From Taenia hydatigena (Eukaryota; Platyhelminthes; Cestoda; Cyclophyllidea; Taeniidae), in NCBI GenBank assembly GCA_036345935.2, contig JADWOT020000008.1, positions 15,578,655 through 15,642,654 of the forward strand: a DNA stretch of 64,000 nucleotides, in the 5' to 3' direction. How positions within the stretch are numbered: position 1 is the stretch's first letter; each line of letters opens with the position of its first letter. This document shows, in pieces, positions 14,501 to 25,900 of this stretch. The position numbers were made by a program, and so were the translations under genes. The notes below the pieces were generated by a model. That model made no database searches. It was not told where the DNA came from and was given only the letters and a program-made list of their open reading frames with translations.

Positions 14501-17291
14501 CCCAGTCTTCCTGAATTTTTATTTAGTCCCTTAACAGTTAATGAAGTTAAATCACTATTCCACACTATGTTGTACGAAAATTGCGAACTGTAGCTGCCAA
14601 CTCTTCATTATTTTTAAAATATCGCTTGCCAATGGAAGGGCTCTGTTCCTTTGTGTAGCACTCCACTTTTAATAACCCTAAACTGTCAGCTGTCACGCTG
14701 CCCTTTTTTCGCTGGACTCATTTTGCAACACGAATGGCGTAAAATTCATACCTTGCATGAATTTTGGGCCACGCTCTATAAGTGGGGGGAGAGGGAGGCC
14801 ACCCTCATCTCTGGCATCTCCTGTTAGCCGACCAACTGTCACATGCGTACACCTGTGTCCTCCTCCCTCGCCTACTCGCATGCACGTTGGAAAGTAGAGG
14901 TAGCTGGTCGCGAGTTTGATAGGATCCAAGCGCATGCTCTGTTCATGGTGCTGTTGCACCCACCATAGCCGCAAATGATCTTGTAGGTGAAGGATGAATC
15001 GCTTCATTGTTGCATCTCCAGAAGGATTGGGACTAACAAGTTAGAGGGTCTGAACAGAACTCCGTGCCTTTGTCTTGGGCGCTGAATTTAAGGCTATAAA
15101 CACAAAATAATATGATTAAGTACTAATGACGAAGCCCTTTTCTTGTTTTTGACGTCATCTATGGTGTTCTTCCTGTAGTCATTTCACTGTGTTAACTGTC
15201 GTCAACCTCCCAGAGAATTTTAAGCAACAACTAAACAGAGACGACAATTGCATTGATGAATTTATCTCCTGGCAAAAATATTTCCTCCTACAACTTTTTT
15301 TCCGCTTTTATTTTAACTATGAGGATTCTTTAGCCTCTGTGGTTTGTACTTTTGTCTTGGTGAAGATGGACAACTTCTTTCTACGCTGATGTGTTTGTGA
15401 GTAAATGCATTTCGTGAATTTTAGCTAGGAATTCTAAATAACGCATCCTGGTCAAGTTGACTGCGTCAGAGGGCATTCCTTTGTGACACAGTGCCAGGGG
15501 TCGCCGGAGGTTCAGCAAAAAGTATGTCTGGCTTGGCGACCACCTTTTGAAGGAAAATCAACCTAGAAGCCACATAAGTAATGTATTTCTCCCCTCACCC
15601 CAGTCTTTCAGGCTTTAACGAAGAATTCTACACCGCTCAAGGAGTCCCCTTCTACTATGGCCTCCACAGGTTTCAGCTTTCATAGCAGTCATCTCCCTTC
15701 TATGATGTTCTAACATGAGTTCCTGTCTGTAACTCGTGATTTTGTTCGCCTCTATTTTGGTGGCTTTGGCGGCGTTCTGTGCCATCATCAGCGTGCAGCA
15801 GTTTGAGAAATACTTAAAAGATCCACGTAGTCAAATTCACAACCAAAGCATGCATTATTCTCACATGTGAGCAGAGTTTATTTTACCATGGTAAAGGAGT
15901 GGGAAGGTGGGGTGTCTGGGACTATTTTAAGGCCTTGAAATTAAGGTTCCGTATCTCTAAAAGACTTGTCAAAAAACGAGAAAAGATGTCCCATAAAAAC
16001 AATGCATTCACCTCCATCATCCCTTCCCTGGTTGCAGTTTGATCAGGACCCTGTGCTGGACATTTCGGTGTGGAACACAACGCCGGGTCGCTTGTTAGTG
16101 GCAACACGTCTGGTGGTAGTCTTCTGGTTCCTCGCCATCCTCCGACGTCGACGCACCTCCTCCAACCTATCGGAGGTGATCGAGCCGTTGCACTTTGCGG
16201 CGGCCTACCTCCTTTGGCTTCTCGCGCTCCCCATCGTTGTCTTTGTTGCACATACCAGTGTTTCGCCTCTCTGGCGTCACAAAACCATCATTGGTATGAT
16301 TCCTTCCTCTTACCCCTCCTCCTCTCCTTCCTCACGTAGATGGTTCCTGGGCTACTGCTCACTTCAGGCCTTCTGACGCCTTTTACATCGTTTGCACGTA
16401 GCTAAATCGCTAACACCTTTCAGAATAGCCGTGAATTTCAAAGCCTTGAAATTATGGTTTGCTTTGGTGGCTGATCACAATCTTATCGACTAGGGTTTGG
16501 GAGGCCTAATTCTGCCATTGAAATTTTCCTTCCCTTCATGGTTCACTTCCCAATATCCTGTTCCACCTAATCGTTGATGCCCATTAATTCTGTTTGTGGC
16601 ACTTCCCTCCTCTTTCAGCCTGTAATTCGGGAAGAGGGAGGGGGTTAACGCAATTCTAGTTAGGGTGTTGTTGAGCCTTTCAATCGGGATGTTCAACAGA
16701 TCAAGACTTCATTGCGCTGATCTCTATCGCCAACGCGTGAAGGTAAGCTTGCGGTGCGTGTGTAAGTGAATGCAAGCTGAATGCCGGAGACACAGAATGG
16801 CCCTATTCCCGCCTATTTACGGTGCTTTGATTAGTCCCTTCAAGGTCAGTTGGTGATATTGACCAATCAGGGCAGCTGACAAGACAAAGTGAGCTAGAGA
16901 CGGGGATATGTAGAACTGTTTTCTCAGCCTCTCCACACACAGGACGATCACTGGGCTAAAGCTGATCTCGGTCAATGCCGCGTAATTTGATTTCCGTGTT
17001 GCTCGTCTTCCAGTCTTTATTTAGTTCGACGAAAAGTTGCCTCTACGTTTGTACGCCTTCGAGAGTTGCTCAAGCACTCGTCATCCAACCACCTCAACAC
17101 AATCCTACCAGATAGTGAATCGAATTGGTGGCTTGACAGGATTAAAAGCAGCAAGAAATGGTAGCGGAGGAAGACGATTGATACAAGGCAGAATCCTATT
17201 ACTTTGTGCCTTCTTCTTTCCAGGAGTGATGCTCCTCTCCGACTTCCTTGCTTCTATTCTCTACGCTCAACTAATCAATCGAGCCAAGTGA
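2515..17291 (+). CDS. TMEM145: TMEM145/GPR180-family seven-transmembrane protein
   Basis: Multi-exon gene. In-phase exons are 2515-2707, 3961-4300, 6846-7134, 9929-10183, 11265-11672, 16038-16293 and 17224-17291, giving about 602 residues. The N-terminal part is a hydrophobic signal-like stretch followed by an extracellular GOLD-like beta domain. The conserved motif FWYLSLIACYRN starts exactly at the junction of exons 2 and 3, and NGVPRLRDYYRFEHQFSF precedes the membrane region. Seven hydrophobic helices follow: one at the end of exon 3, two in exon 4, one at the end of exon 5, two in exon 6 and one in exon 7. Between helices 3 and 4 lies a Ser/Ala/Gly-rich insert of about 108 residues. In animals this family acts at the cell surface or in the secretory pathway; GPR180 has been linked to growth-factor signalling. 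The true start is unresolved: no ATG is in frame in the first exon. A candidate upstream exon is 2069-2137 (ATG, phase 0, donor CAG|GTTTAT). The end is also ambiguous: TGA at 17289, or the GTGAGT donor at 17288 joined to 18121-18139 (ending NAYASH). Confidence 0.85.
11673..16037. other. Long intron of the TMEM145-like gene
   Basis: This 4.4-kb intron separates transmembrane helix 4 from the short loop before helix 5. The donor is GTGCGT after an Arg codon, and the acceptor TTGCAG lies before Phe-Asp-Gln-Asp; both are phase 0. It contains the decayed transposase at about 13560-14560. It also holds an unexplained hydrophobic open stretch at 15733-15870, preceded by a possible small exon at 15612-15669. 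Neither is needed to complete the gene. Confidence 0.6.
13560..14560 (-). mobile_element. Decayed Tc1/mariner-type transposase relic
   Basis: Translating the minus strand from about 14440 down to 13560 gives a recognisable transposase with several stop codons. Family motifs survive in order: ELKSTDHAQPIEFVE, VDADFLHEIIF, THFHLDCLIYRQQCRIWGS, NLRVIVEKQMHPRR, an AEGIITENATGQ block, YYDMVIQFF, GGATYQTARETIQ and FRLGDQNWPFKSC. These match the Tc1/mariner (IS630) superfamily DDE enzymes in order and spacing. The copy is dead: the Asp of the usual SDEAHF motif and the Asp of the usual FQQDGA motif are both replaced, and at least eight in-frame stops interrupt it. The motif GTGTCCCAAAATTAG near 13562 resembles the terminal-repeat side of such elements. 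The opposite terminus was not found. It sits antisense in an intron of the TMEM145-like gene. Confidence 0.85.
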
Positions 17292-18139
17292 GTGAGTTTT
17301 GGGGTTGGCGACTGACAGGACACAGATTAGTTTTGAATGATAATTTTGTCTTGAAAGGTAATAAACCGGACAAGCAGTAACAGCGATAGGTGGGGTCGGA
17401 GATGAAGTGCTGCCCAGCTCACTGTGAACCATTAAGTTTAATGCATGAGGCGCGTTAGCTATTCGAAGGTGTCATCAATTGCAAGAGGCAACTCCATGGA
17501 GCCGTCATCCACCTCTAAAATGACTACACGCGTTCGCCGACAGATCTAGGATACTTGTGACCACACCCTGTCAATCACCTCAAGTAGCAGACCAGAGGGA
17601 CTAAGTATCAAGGGGAAATAACCGACCACCCACTCTCGTGAATGAAAACGCCTTCTGACCAAATCCCCAGACCCAGGGTTCAAAAGCCGTTTCTACTGCC
17701 TCGATTGGCACACTCGCAGTCAAGATCTCGGAGAGTGGTCAACTGCTGCAATCTAATAGTCTTGTTGTTCTAGTGACATCGCTTTTCCGCCCAACTCCTT
17801 AGCCAATTTAGTTGCTTTTATAACTAAACTTGAACAGTGGAATCTCTTCTCACAACAGGAACATTACACGTCTTTTCACTCTACTGGTTAGCATGACCTG
17901 AAAAAGATGTCACATGCCTATGGCGTGTGGGCTCAGACAGGAGCCGCAGTGCCAGCGTCACGTGTGTGAAATCCACGGTGGGTGCCGGCAAATAAAGATG
18001 GCATTGCGTGATCACTCCACCACTCCCAAAGATGTTTCGCCTTTCTTCCAGTGCGACTTCACAACCGATGCTCGCTAATTGTTTGATAATTAAGCATACT
18101 CCTGACGCTTTCCCTTTCAGTGCCTACGCCTCGCATTAG

Positions 18140-18957
18140 ACAATCGTCACAACTACCACCATCACCGACAAACTTGAAATCATTTGACTCCCTTCCTGCA
18201 ATTAATAACAACGATAATCTTCCCAACTGAACCACAACTTCCTCCCGCTTCCGTCCACTACTCAGCCTGTGCGCAACAAATTTGTATATTTTTATAAATC
18301 CTCAAAATCATCCTTAATATGTGATTTTGCACCTCTGATCAACTTAGTTATGCCCTCTTCCTTTCCTATTTACAAACAGAGAAAACTTAGGTGAGGCGAC
18401 CGCGTACTTGCGCGATTATTAGGGCTCGGAGGCAAGGAAGTTTTGGCCCACGTGATTGACCGCCACGGAGAGGCAGCACTCATTACAGCTGACTCGGAAT
18501 CGTGATAACCGATCTAGCGCATATTGTAATCACGCTAATTACCGATCTAACTCGCGCACTGTGACGATGAATCTGGTTCCACCTTTGAGGCCCCATCAAG
18601 GCACGACAAAAAGTGAGTCGTATGATCCGACTCGGCTAAAACGTACATTACGAACAACACGCAATTCTCGAATGAAAACAAAAACTTGAGGTCGAGAGAA
18701 CTAGTCTCAGTGAACAGCTGACAGAGAACTGCTAACCTAAGCACCGGTTGACCAAAACGCGCCGTGCACGAAAAAAACGAATCGAGAAAGACAGCAAACA
18801 CTGAACGGTGGAAGTTAAGCCATCACAAGTAGGCGGGAGCGATAATAGCCACATAGAATGCAAGCACTATAAACGTAATTCAATTTAATTCCAATAACGT
18901 AAGTATGACAATAAATCATCTAAATACAGATACCAACGGCAAGCAAGCACGAACACT
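18140..18957. other. Intergenic region between convergent genes
   Basis: Lies between the 3' end of the TMEM145-like gene and the 3' end of eIF1. No coding signal was recognised. On the minus strand an ATTAAA hexamer (plus-strand TTTAAT at about 18883) sits roughly 70 bp beyond the eIF1 stop codon and could be its polyadenylation signal. Candidate terminal coding bases of the TMEM145-like gene (18121-18139) immediately precede this stretch. Confidence 0.5.
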
Positions 18958-19320
18958 TTAAAATCCATGAACTTTGATCTGATCCGCCTTCACAAGGCCG
19001 TACTTTTTGAGAAACTCAGCGATATTGTCGCGCTGATCACCTTGAAGCTGGAGAACCTCACCGTATTGTTCATGCTGAACCACATTGCCATTGCAGGCAA
19101 AGTCCTTCTTGCATACCTTGAGGATCCGTTTTTTGTCGAACTTATCAGGGATGCCCTGAACGGTGGTCAGGGTTTTGCGACCGTTCCGCTGTTGAATACG
19201 AATGTGGACGGCGGTGTCTCCCTTGTTTGGCTCACCGTCATCCGCGAAAGGATCTGAAAGAAAAGCATAAAACAAAAAAAATTGTTACGCACCATGAGTC
19301 TGAAGATTCTGCAAGGACAT
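18958..19320 (-). CDS. EIF1: Translation initiation factor eIF1 (SUI1)
   Basis: Two exons, complement of 18958-19253 and 19293-19320, give 107 residues against 113 in the human protein. eIF1 binds the 40S ribosome next to the P site and enforces start-codon selection. Exon 1 encodes MSLQNLQTH and ends within the Asp codon of the conserved DPFAD motif. Exon 2 continues with HIRIQQRNGRKTLTTVQGI, FACNG, YGEVLQLQGDQR and the C-terminus KVHGF, all near-invariant in animals. The single intron is only 39 nt, with donor GTGCGT, a T-rich tract and acceptor TTTCAG. The apparent ATG within the longer open frame at 19275 lies in the intron and is not the start. The chosen start reproduces the family N-terminus (M-S-x-Q-N-L). 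The gene is divergent from the FAM177-like gene. Confidence 0.97.
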
Positions 19321-19857
19321 AGATGAAACCGAATAGTGCAGGACTAGACAACCAACACATTTAAACAAATAGGTATTAACTACAATAGAATAATCTTAAT
19401 GTGGGCACGAAGATATGCAAAATATACCACGGTTTTCAATAAAATTTATCAAGAATTAGGTTCGGTCCAAATTTTATTGACGAATTCGGCTTTGTGAAGA
19501 ATCTACATAATGTTTTAGTGTCGAAGCCTAAGATACCGAAGTCATCAATAGCAGCATTGGAGTGCAACGAATTAGAAATAAATAGCATCACCACATCTAA
19601 TATAAGGTCATTCACCAAATAAACAATGCGCCCTGAATATACTGTAATACAATAACTCATTAAAGCTATTTTTGCTCAAAAATACTTTGTGAGAATTTTG
19701 TCCTTGTTTGTACTCATTTTTAAATACACCAATATCACCCAATCGCAGCATGGTTTTGAAATGGTGTGGGTTTCATTCTCTGGTTACTTTCTGATACCTG
19801 GCTTGTTTTCGGTGTGATGTTAGTTAACGCCATTTTGTCTACTGTCCTCAATAATAG
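19321..19857. promoter_or_regulatory. Shared upstream region of eIF1 and FAM177-like genes
   Basis: About 540 bp separate the eIF1 start codon (minus strand) from the first open codon of the FAM177-like gene (plus strand). No coding sequence is supported here. The head-to-head arrangement makes a bidirectional promoter plausible, but no TATA box or initiator could be assigned with confidence. A T-rich tract, TTTTGTCTACTGTCCTC, lies just before the FAM177 exon and looks like a splice-acceptor tract. Confidence 0.35.
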
Positions 19858-21036
19858 ACTGCGTCAGTGAATGTTGGCGAAAACCGACTGGGGAATTCAA
19901 GTTACGGGAGGGTGATACATTGTAGTGATGGATGCTATGATGAAGACGTCGATCTACCTGGTGCCATTGTTGACGGAAACGAAAAGAACATAAGATCGGT
20001 AGGTCTCATCTGGTCGCAGCTTTCTATTCTGGTCCTTTTGTTTTCCCTAGAATTTCATTAAAAGGCGTATGTAGAACTTCGCATAGGCTGTGTGCTTTTA
20101 GCATAAGATGATAAGGAGTTTGTGCATACATTAGCCATTTTGAGCTGGTTTCTTGGATAAATGTTTGCCTTTGAGTAAGTTGGCATAGCTTATGGAGATT
20201 TCTGGTAACATAACCGGTTCTTAACCGCATAATGTAAGGACGCACTTTCTGCGCAGGCATCACTAACTTGTCATAGAGCCTTGTGGGCTGAAATGCCGTG
20301 ATTTTTGTTCCATTCAACTGTGCAAAAGGCGCCTTATACTAACAATTAACATGACTTGTAAAAAGGTGGTTAGTTGTGGTAGTGGTACGAACCTGAATAA
20401 TCATGTGTTTTTGGTTAACCTTTGTCCATGCAGTACAGCTGGGATCTAACGTTTACCCATGATCCAACGTATTGTGTTGGGAATTACGATTTACGACGCT
20501 TTCCTAGCTTTTAAGTTCGTTCAATTCCACGTAACCTTTCAATGTTTATTGTAGTCGGTGAGTTGTGGGCCGTAAGCTCTAGGCTAAATAACTCATTTCC
20601 ACACTACCATGAAGTAATAAAGATCGCTTTTTTCAAACTACGGAATGCATCTGTCGCCATTTTATCCTAACACAAACATGGCTCATTCTCAGACAGCTTT
20701 GAAATAACCATTCTCTGTTATATGGCATGTGAGGCAATATTGATTTAACAGGAAATGACTGACGTCACGTTGTCTTTGCGTCTGCTGCGGGAGGTGCGCT
20801 CCCTGCCACGAAAAGCTCTCAAGGTGGCTGACTGGGCAGGTGAACGTCTGGCGGGTATGGTGGGCATCACCGATTCCAAATTCGACATTTACCTTTGGCA
20901 GCGCGAGTATGAGACGCAGAAACAGGCAGAGAATGAGGCCAACAATTTCATAATTGATCCTGTCCTGCTTAGGAATGACGCTGTCCTCCCAATGGAAGTG
21001 AAAAAGAGCGATGCTGATGGTCAAAGGGGAACCTAG
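19858..21036 (+). CDS. FAM177A1: FAM177-family protein
   Basis: Two exons are supported: 19858-19998 (donor TCG|GTAGGT) and 20752-21036 (acceptor AACAG). The conserved block GRVIHCSDGCYDEDVD in the first exon corresponds to RRIIHFVSGE...EDEVD of FAM177A1. WAGERLAGMVGITDSKF in the second corresponds to the family's GEKIA...GISTPKY motif, followed by a charged tail typical of these proteins. The product is about 140 residues, cytoplasmic, of unknown biochemical function. The first exon has no in-frame ATG: a stop (TAG, 19855-19857) is immediately followed by the open frame, and that TAG could itself be a splice acceptor in phase 0. An upstream exon or a trans-spliced leader carrying AUG would therefore be needed. 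The start is uncertain; the family call is fairly firm. Confidence 0.8.
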
Positions 21037-22931
21037 GCCTTCTCTATCTTCTCTGCTTTGAATTTTTTTTTGTTACTGTCTTTAATTGCTTTTTTGACCT
21101 TACCCAATTTTGCGACAATACCCTTTCCCGTCCGCGGATGTAAATGAGTGCTGACAATTGGCGAATTCGTTTTGTTCACCTGAAAGCCTTTGCGTCTATC
21201 ACAGAATCGGATCACGTTGCAGAGTTCCTTTCAAGCCTGCGACATTTGGTTTAATCCGCGTCATTTTTCTCTGGATTTCAGTTTTGGACGCACTCTGAAA
21301 CTAATATTTAACCATCGGGTTTGGCCTTACGTGCCATTCTGAAGCAAACCTTACCGTTAAAGGTTACGTTGGATCTCGTGGACTCCGAAGCTGTTGATGT
21401 CCGTCTTTTTAATGACCTTAGGAGGTGACCTAAGATCAGTGGATTTCCCATCCAATGAGGAGTGTTACTGATGGCGCATCCACCGTCAGGGTCGCTAATG
21501 AGTGACGTGCGGGTTTTCCCACCTGATCAGGCGTCGCAAGTAAGTGTGCTTCGCCAGTTTACGCTGGCCGTAATAAATCGTGAATCGGCGGTAGTAAATG
21601 TGGGGCACTCTTAGTGTAAAGACGATTTCATCACCTCCCGTTCTTCGGACAATTGAGCAGGTCAGTCTGGTGGTGTGGGGTTTGATTTCACTAGGCGAAT
21701 GGAGAATCTGATCCACGAACTTGTAATGAATGGACGCACTTCTGAGCACAGGTCGGACGTCGTTCTGTGCGTGGTCAAGGAGGGCGGTGGCGATGAAACA
21801 CCAAAGTACCTCTGATGGCGGTATCCCTGTCCTCTTATTTTTCGGTATTCTTCCTAAAGAGTGAAGTGAGTCAAAGACTGCCGATGACGGCGTCGTAGAG
21901 TAGATTGAGTAGTCTTGTGTTAGCAAGGATTTCGAAGCGTGGTGGAAGCCGGCTACGTTCTTGGGTTTGGGTGTTGGCTAGATAGGTGGGTGGATTCCGT
22001 TAGACCCTCACGGACTTTTCGCCATCAGGTCATTACGGCTATACGGACTGCTTCAATGTGGCTGCAAGATTCCTCTGTTTTGTACCTGGGTTATTCCGTC
22101 AGGCCGTAAGTGGGCATTTTTTTCTAATCTTGGGGGGTTATCGGTGAAAAACCTTGGGAATTGTCTGACCACGTAGTGTGCTATCTCAAGATAGTCTCCG
22201 AACTACGATGGCGGTATGTCCTCTGCACTTCATTGAGAATGTGGGTAACGCAGCATGGTATTTTGGATTAGTCCAGTCCTTCTTCCCTTTCTATGACAAG
22301 TGGTTCACAGTCACCCTGGGTACTAGTGGCTGCATTGTATTTGTGCAAAAAATAAATACATATGAAGCTACACAAACAAAACAGGTAAGTATCAAGGCTA
22401 TTTAGAAGTCGTAATTAACTAAAGGAGCACGAATGAGCATACGACAGCATCCAAGGGGGGAGAATAGGGACCATCACTCGTTTTAGTGGTTCACATCACC
22501 TGTGGATGCGCATAGACTCAGTAATTGTTTAATCAGACATTTATTTGACTTTCTCGTGCATTAGCGGCGCTTTTGCAGTTGTGGCAGGGCTATCCGGCTG
22601 TTTATACGATCTAGCAAGCTCTCTGTACAATTAAACAGGTCCCTTTTAACAGTACTACGGCATGTTATGGTCGTGGAGGAGGACTAATGCTAGTAAACCT
22701 TCCCACCTTACGTGCCTTTAATGGAAGAGCCCCAATGATTGCTGGTATTTGTCCTTTTTGGGTTTAGAATGCCCATATTCTGGCAAAATACTGATAAACA
22801 CTTACATTTTACTATGCTTTTTAATTTTCGGCCCAATTTTACATTATAGTAATTTGGCAAATACGAGTCGTTTTAAAATGTCTTTGAGCGCCGGATTCGA
22901 CTGCAACTGCGGATGAGTTGTGCTGGCTATC
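21037..22931. other. Intergenic region, FAM177-like to RBM26-like
   Basis: No conserved gene was recognised. Two open stretches deserve mention. A 143-codon frame on the minus strand (21495-21926) has no family resemblance that I can see. A plus-strand frame ending at 22384 has a textbook donor (ACAAAACAG|GTAAGT) and could be an untranslated or N-terminal exon of the RBM26-like gene or of nothing. The last 100 bp hold the immediate upstream region of the RBM26-like start codon. Confidence 0.4.
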
Positions 22932-25900
22932 ATGCGTGTCGATAAAGGCGCTTTGAAGGGTTGGCTGCGAACAAAAATTGAAGCACTGTATGTTATTTTA
23001 TATTCTTAAAGTATCCTAAACCTTTTGGGTCGTGTTGTTAATGCTCAACCGCAGGATGCCTGTTTTTTTCTGAGCATGATTTAGGTACCCTGACAACGAG
23101 TCATCCGACCATTTTGATTGATCCGAATTAACTTACTCGTCACAATGGCCATATAGCAGATCTCGAGTTGTGCATTTTTCCCCTGCAATTTAGCTAGTTT
23201 GATCCATTCTATCCTACCTTGGGTTCCGTCCCACATCTCATTGATAATATTATCCATTGTGCTCGTCTTCCTTTTAATCTTTGGACACGTGGTCAAATAA
23301 AGCATTTGTAGCTTGTTCTGCTACCACTTGTAAGAGGCAATAATTTGCAAGTTAGCGATGACTGTGCGGTAGACATACGATTTTAAGTAGAAAGGCAACT
23401 CCTATCTATTGCTTTCTTTCTCGTTTAGATCAATAACAGACCTAACTCCCTTGTATAAGTATATTGTTGTCCTGGTCACAAAGGACAAACCTGAGAGCGA
23501 GCTCAAGGCCTTCTGTATAGAACAATTGGAGGAGCTTCTGGGTGATAAAACCGCCGATTTCGTCGAAGAGATGTTCTCGGTCGCTCTAACTTCCTCTAGT
23601 GCTGGTGGCCAAATCTCATCCGAAAAGTCTCATGATGATCGTTCTCATCGTAGAGCACAGGGCCGGTACAGTCCCCGTCCGAGATCACCCCACTCAAATT
23701 CTCCCGAGATTCCCCCCAAATATCATAGGTCCCGTTCACCCACAGATAATCTCTTTGATTCAAATAACCTTCGAGCCGGTAGTACCAATAGTAACAGCAG
23801 ACGTCCACACAATCAAAATCTCCCGGACTCTCGGCGGCACCATCACGAAGCACACGAATATGACCCTGAGGATTTCAACGATCGTAGTACGTGTCATCAT
23901 CGTTCCCGATCTGATCACTCCGATCAGGAGGACTCAGAAGTTCATCGAATTCGTTCTCAGCGCCCTGAGCGTTCTCGCGAGCGCGGTGCTCGGATGGAGA
24001 GGTCTCGCGGTGGGAAACCAGAAGATTCTGAGGTAAATCGGCCTCAGCGCCGTCGCTGTCGCAACTTTGATGAGCGAGGTTTCTGCATCTACGGTGATCG
24101 ATGCAAGTATGAACATGGGAGCGATGCTCTTGTAATCCCTAATACCACGGCGGCGGCATGGACTGCCGCCAATTTGTTTGACACTGCGCTAGCGGCGACT
24201 GGGACGTGTCTTCTTCCTACAGCTCCGTCGAATGGTCCAAGTGGGCTTCTGGATGGTGGTAGTGATCCTTTGCCGACGTCGTCTGTGGAGCAGGATGACG
24301 ATGATGCCGGTGAATTGCCCATATACAATCCCACTCCAAGTAAGTTTCGTGAGTTACACTGCTGCTTTGTTCTTCTTTGAGTTCACCGATTTTTAAAGAG
24401 TATTTGACTATTTGTTGGGATTGTCGAGCTTGAAGTTTCCTGGTTAGTTACTGACTTGTAGTATTTTAACATCTCGTTTCCCACTTTGTACAGCGTTGTT
24501 TGTGCTCATGGTTTTATCCCTATAGTTTTTCTCCAGTTTACTCTTTAGCACTGCTGTTACAGCCAGTATTTCATCATTCTTACTACTTATATTATCCATT
24601 TTTAAAGTGCCGGCTATGTGTGCCAGTGGCACTTACTGTTTTCGTGATCGTATCAATCGGCTCATTCATTCATTTTAGTCAATCGGGTCTGATGTGCATT
24701 TTGAGATTTGGAGACCCTTTACCCCATTTTCTCTTAAGAACGATGGGCCTCATTATACTTAGCCAGTTGAGGAGTCATCTCTTGTGGTTGAAGTTGTCAT
24801 CTTAAGTTGTCAGAAACAGGTTGCTATCTTGGATCAGATTAATTAATCGCACAATACATCTGGTGTATGCGTTTTTCGTTTTCCTTGGAGGGGCTCTCCT
24901 GCATCTACCTCCCCCCCCTCCCCTTAGAGGTTAGAGGACTGAGGACTAGTGCGTAATAAACATTGAGACGAGACTAACCTTCAAGTTTCTTATTACCCTC
25001 TGGTTTGCCGGGAACCTGGTGTGACCCAAAACCGAAAGCAGCATGATGTTGATTTGATTCATAATGGTTGGAGTTCCTATTTCTTTTCCCAAAAGAACTA
25101 GTCTTGTAAGTGCTGGAAATTAAACGTATGTTGGCTTCTTACTAGGCGAAAACGTCGGCTTAACTTCCCCTACCCTACCGTTAGTTGTAGAGGCTCTCAC
25201 TCGTAAACCTACGCATTCATTCCGATCTCGCTCTGGCGCAGTGAACAACAAGAATATCATTTCTATCCCGACGGACAATAACGCCTACGAGCCTAGTTCC
25301 TCCACTCCGCCCGCTTACGAGCCTGCACGCCCTGAAATTGCCGACGATGGAGCTTCCGGGTCGATGCATCGGCGATCCACGGATGATGGTGCAGAGCAGG
25401 CGAATCCAATGTCCTCTGCAAACATTGCCTCTACCGTCGTCACTGCCACCGATTACACACCCAGTCCAATCAGTCGTCAGCAGCAGCAATGCTCTCTTCT
25501 TGTCACTAAGCTGCCCTGGCGCCTCAACGAACCCCATAGACTCCGCGAGCATTTCGCACGTTTTGGCAACGTCGTAAACATACAGACGCATTTTGGGGGA
25601 CAGAACTCCCAGGCCCTGGTTACTTATGCTTCCGTCACTGAGGCCGAAGCTGCATATCGTAGTCCTGAGCCCATCCTTTCAAACCGTTTCATCCGTCTCT
25701 CTCTTTGGCCTCCCTTTAGCGGTCCGCTCAACGCCACTGCTAATGGCGGTGGCGGCGTTGGTCGAATGGTGGGTGGCGGCGGCCGTTTTAGAGGTGCGCT
25801 CTACAAGCGCCATATTGACGCTCTGGGATTCAGCCAATTCGGACATGTGAGCTCTTGCTTAGCTTGATCGGTTAAGTCTTCAGACGAGTATTTTAGCAGA

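Noticed and set aside
19326..19360. Alternative eIF1 first exon ending TTCG|GTTTCA (MCWLSSPALF)
   Set aside because: Gives F-D-P-F, but the closer ATG at 19320 gives M-S-L-Q-N-L, the true family N-terminus, with a better donor.
21495..21926. 143-codon minus-strand frame
   Set aside because: No domain, no neighbouring exons; an open frame of this size is expected by chance in this composition.
22178..22405. Possible exon upstream of the RBM26-like gene with donor CAG|GTAAGT
   Set aside because: The donor is good, but the RBM26-like protein already has its family N-terminus from the exon at 22932; the peptide is not recognised.
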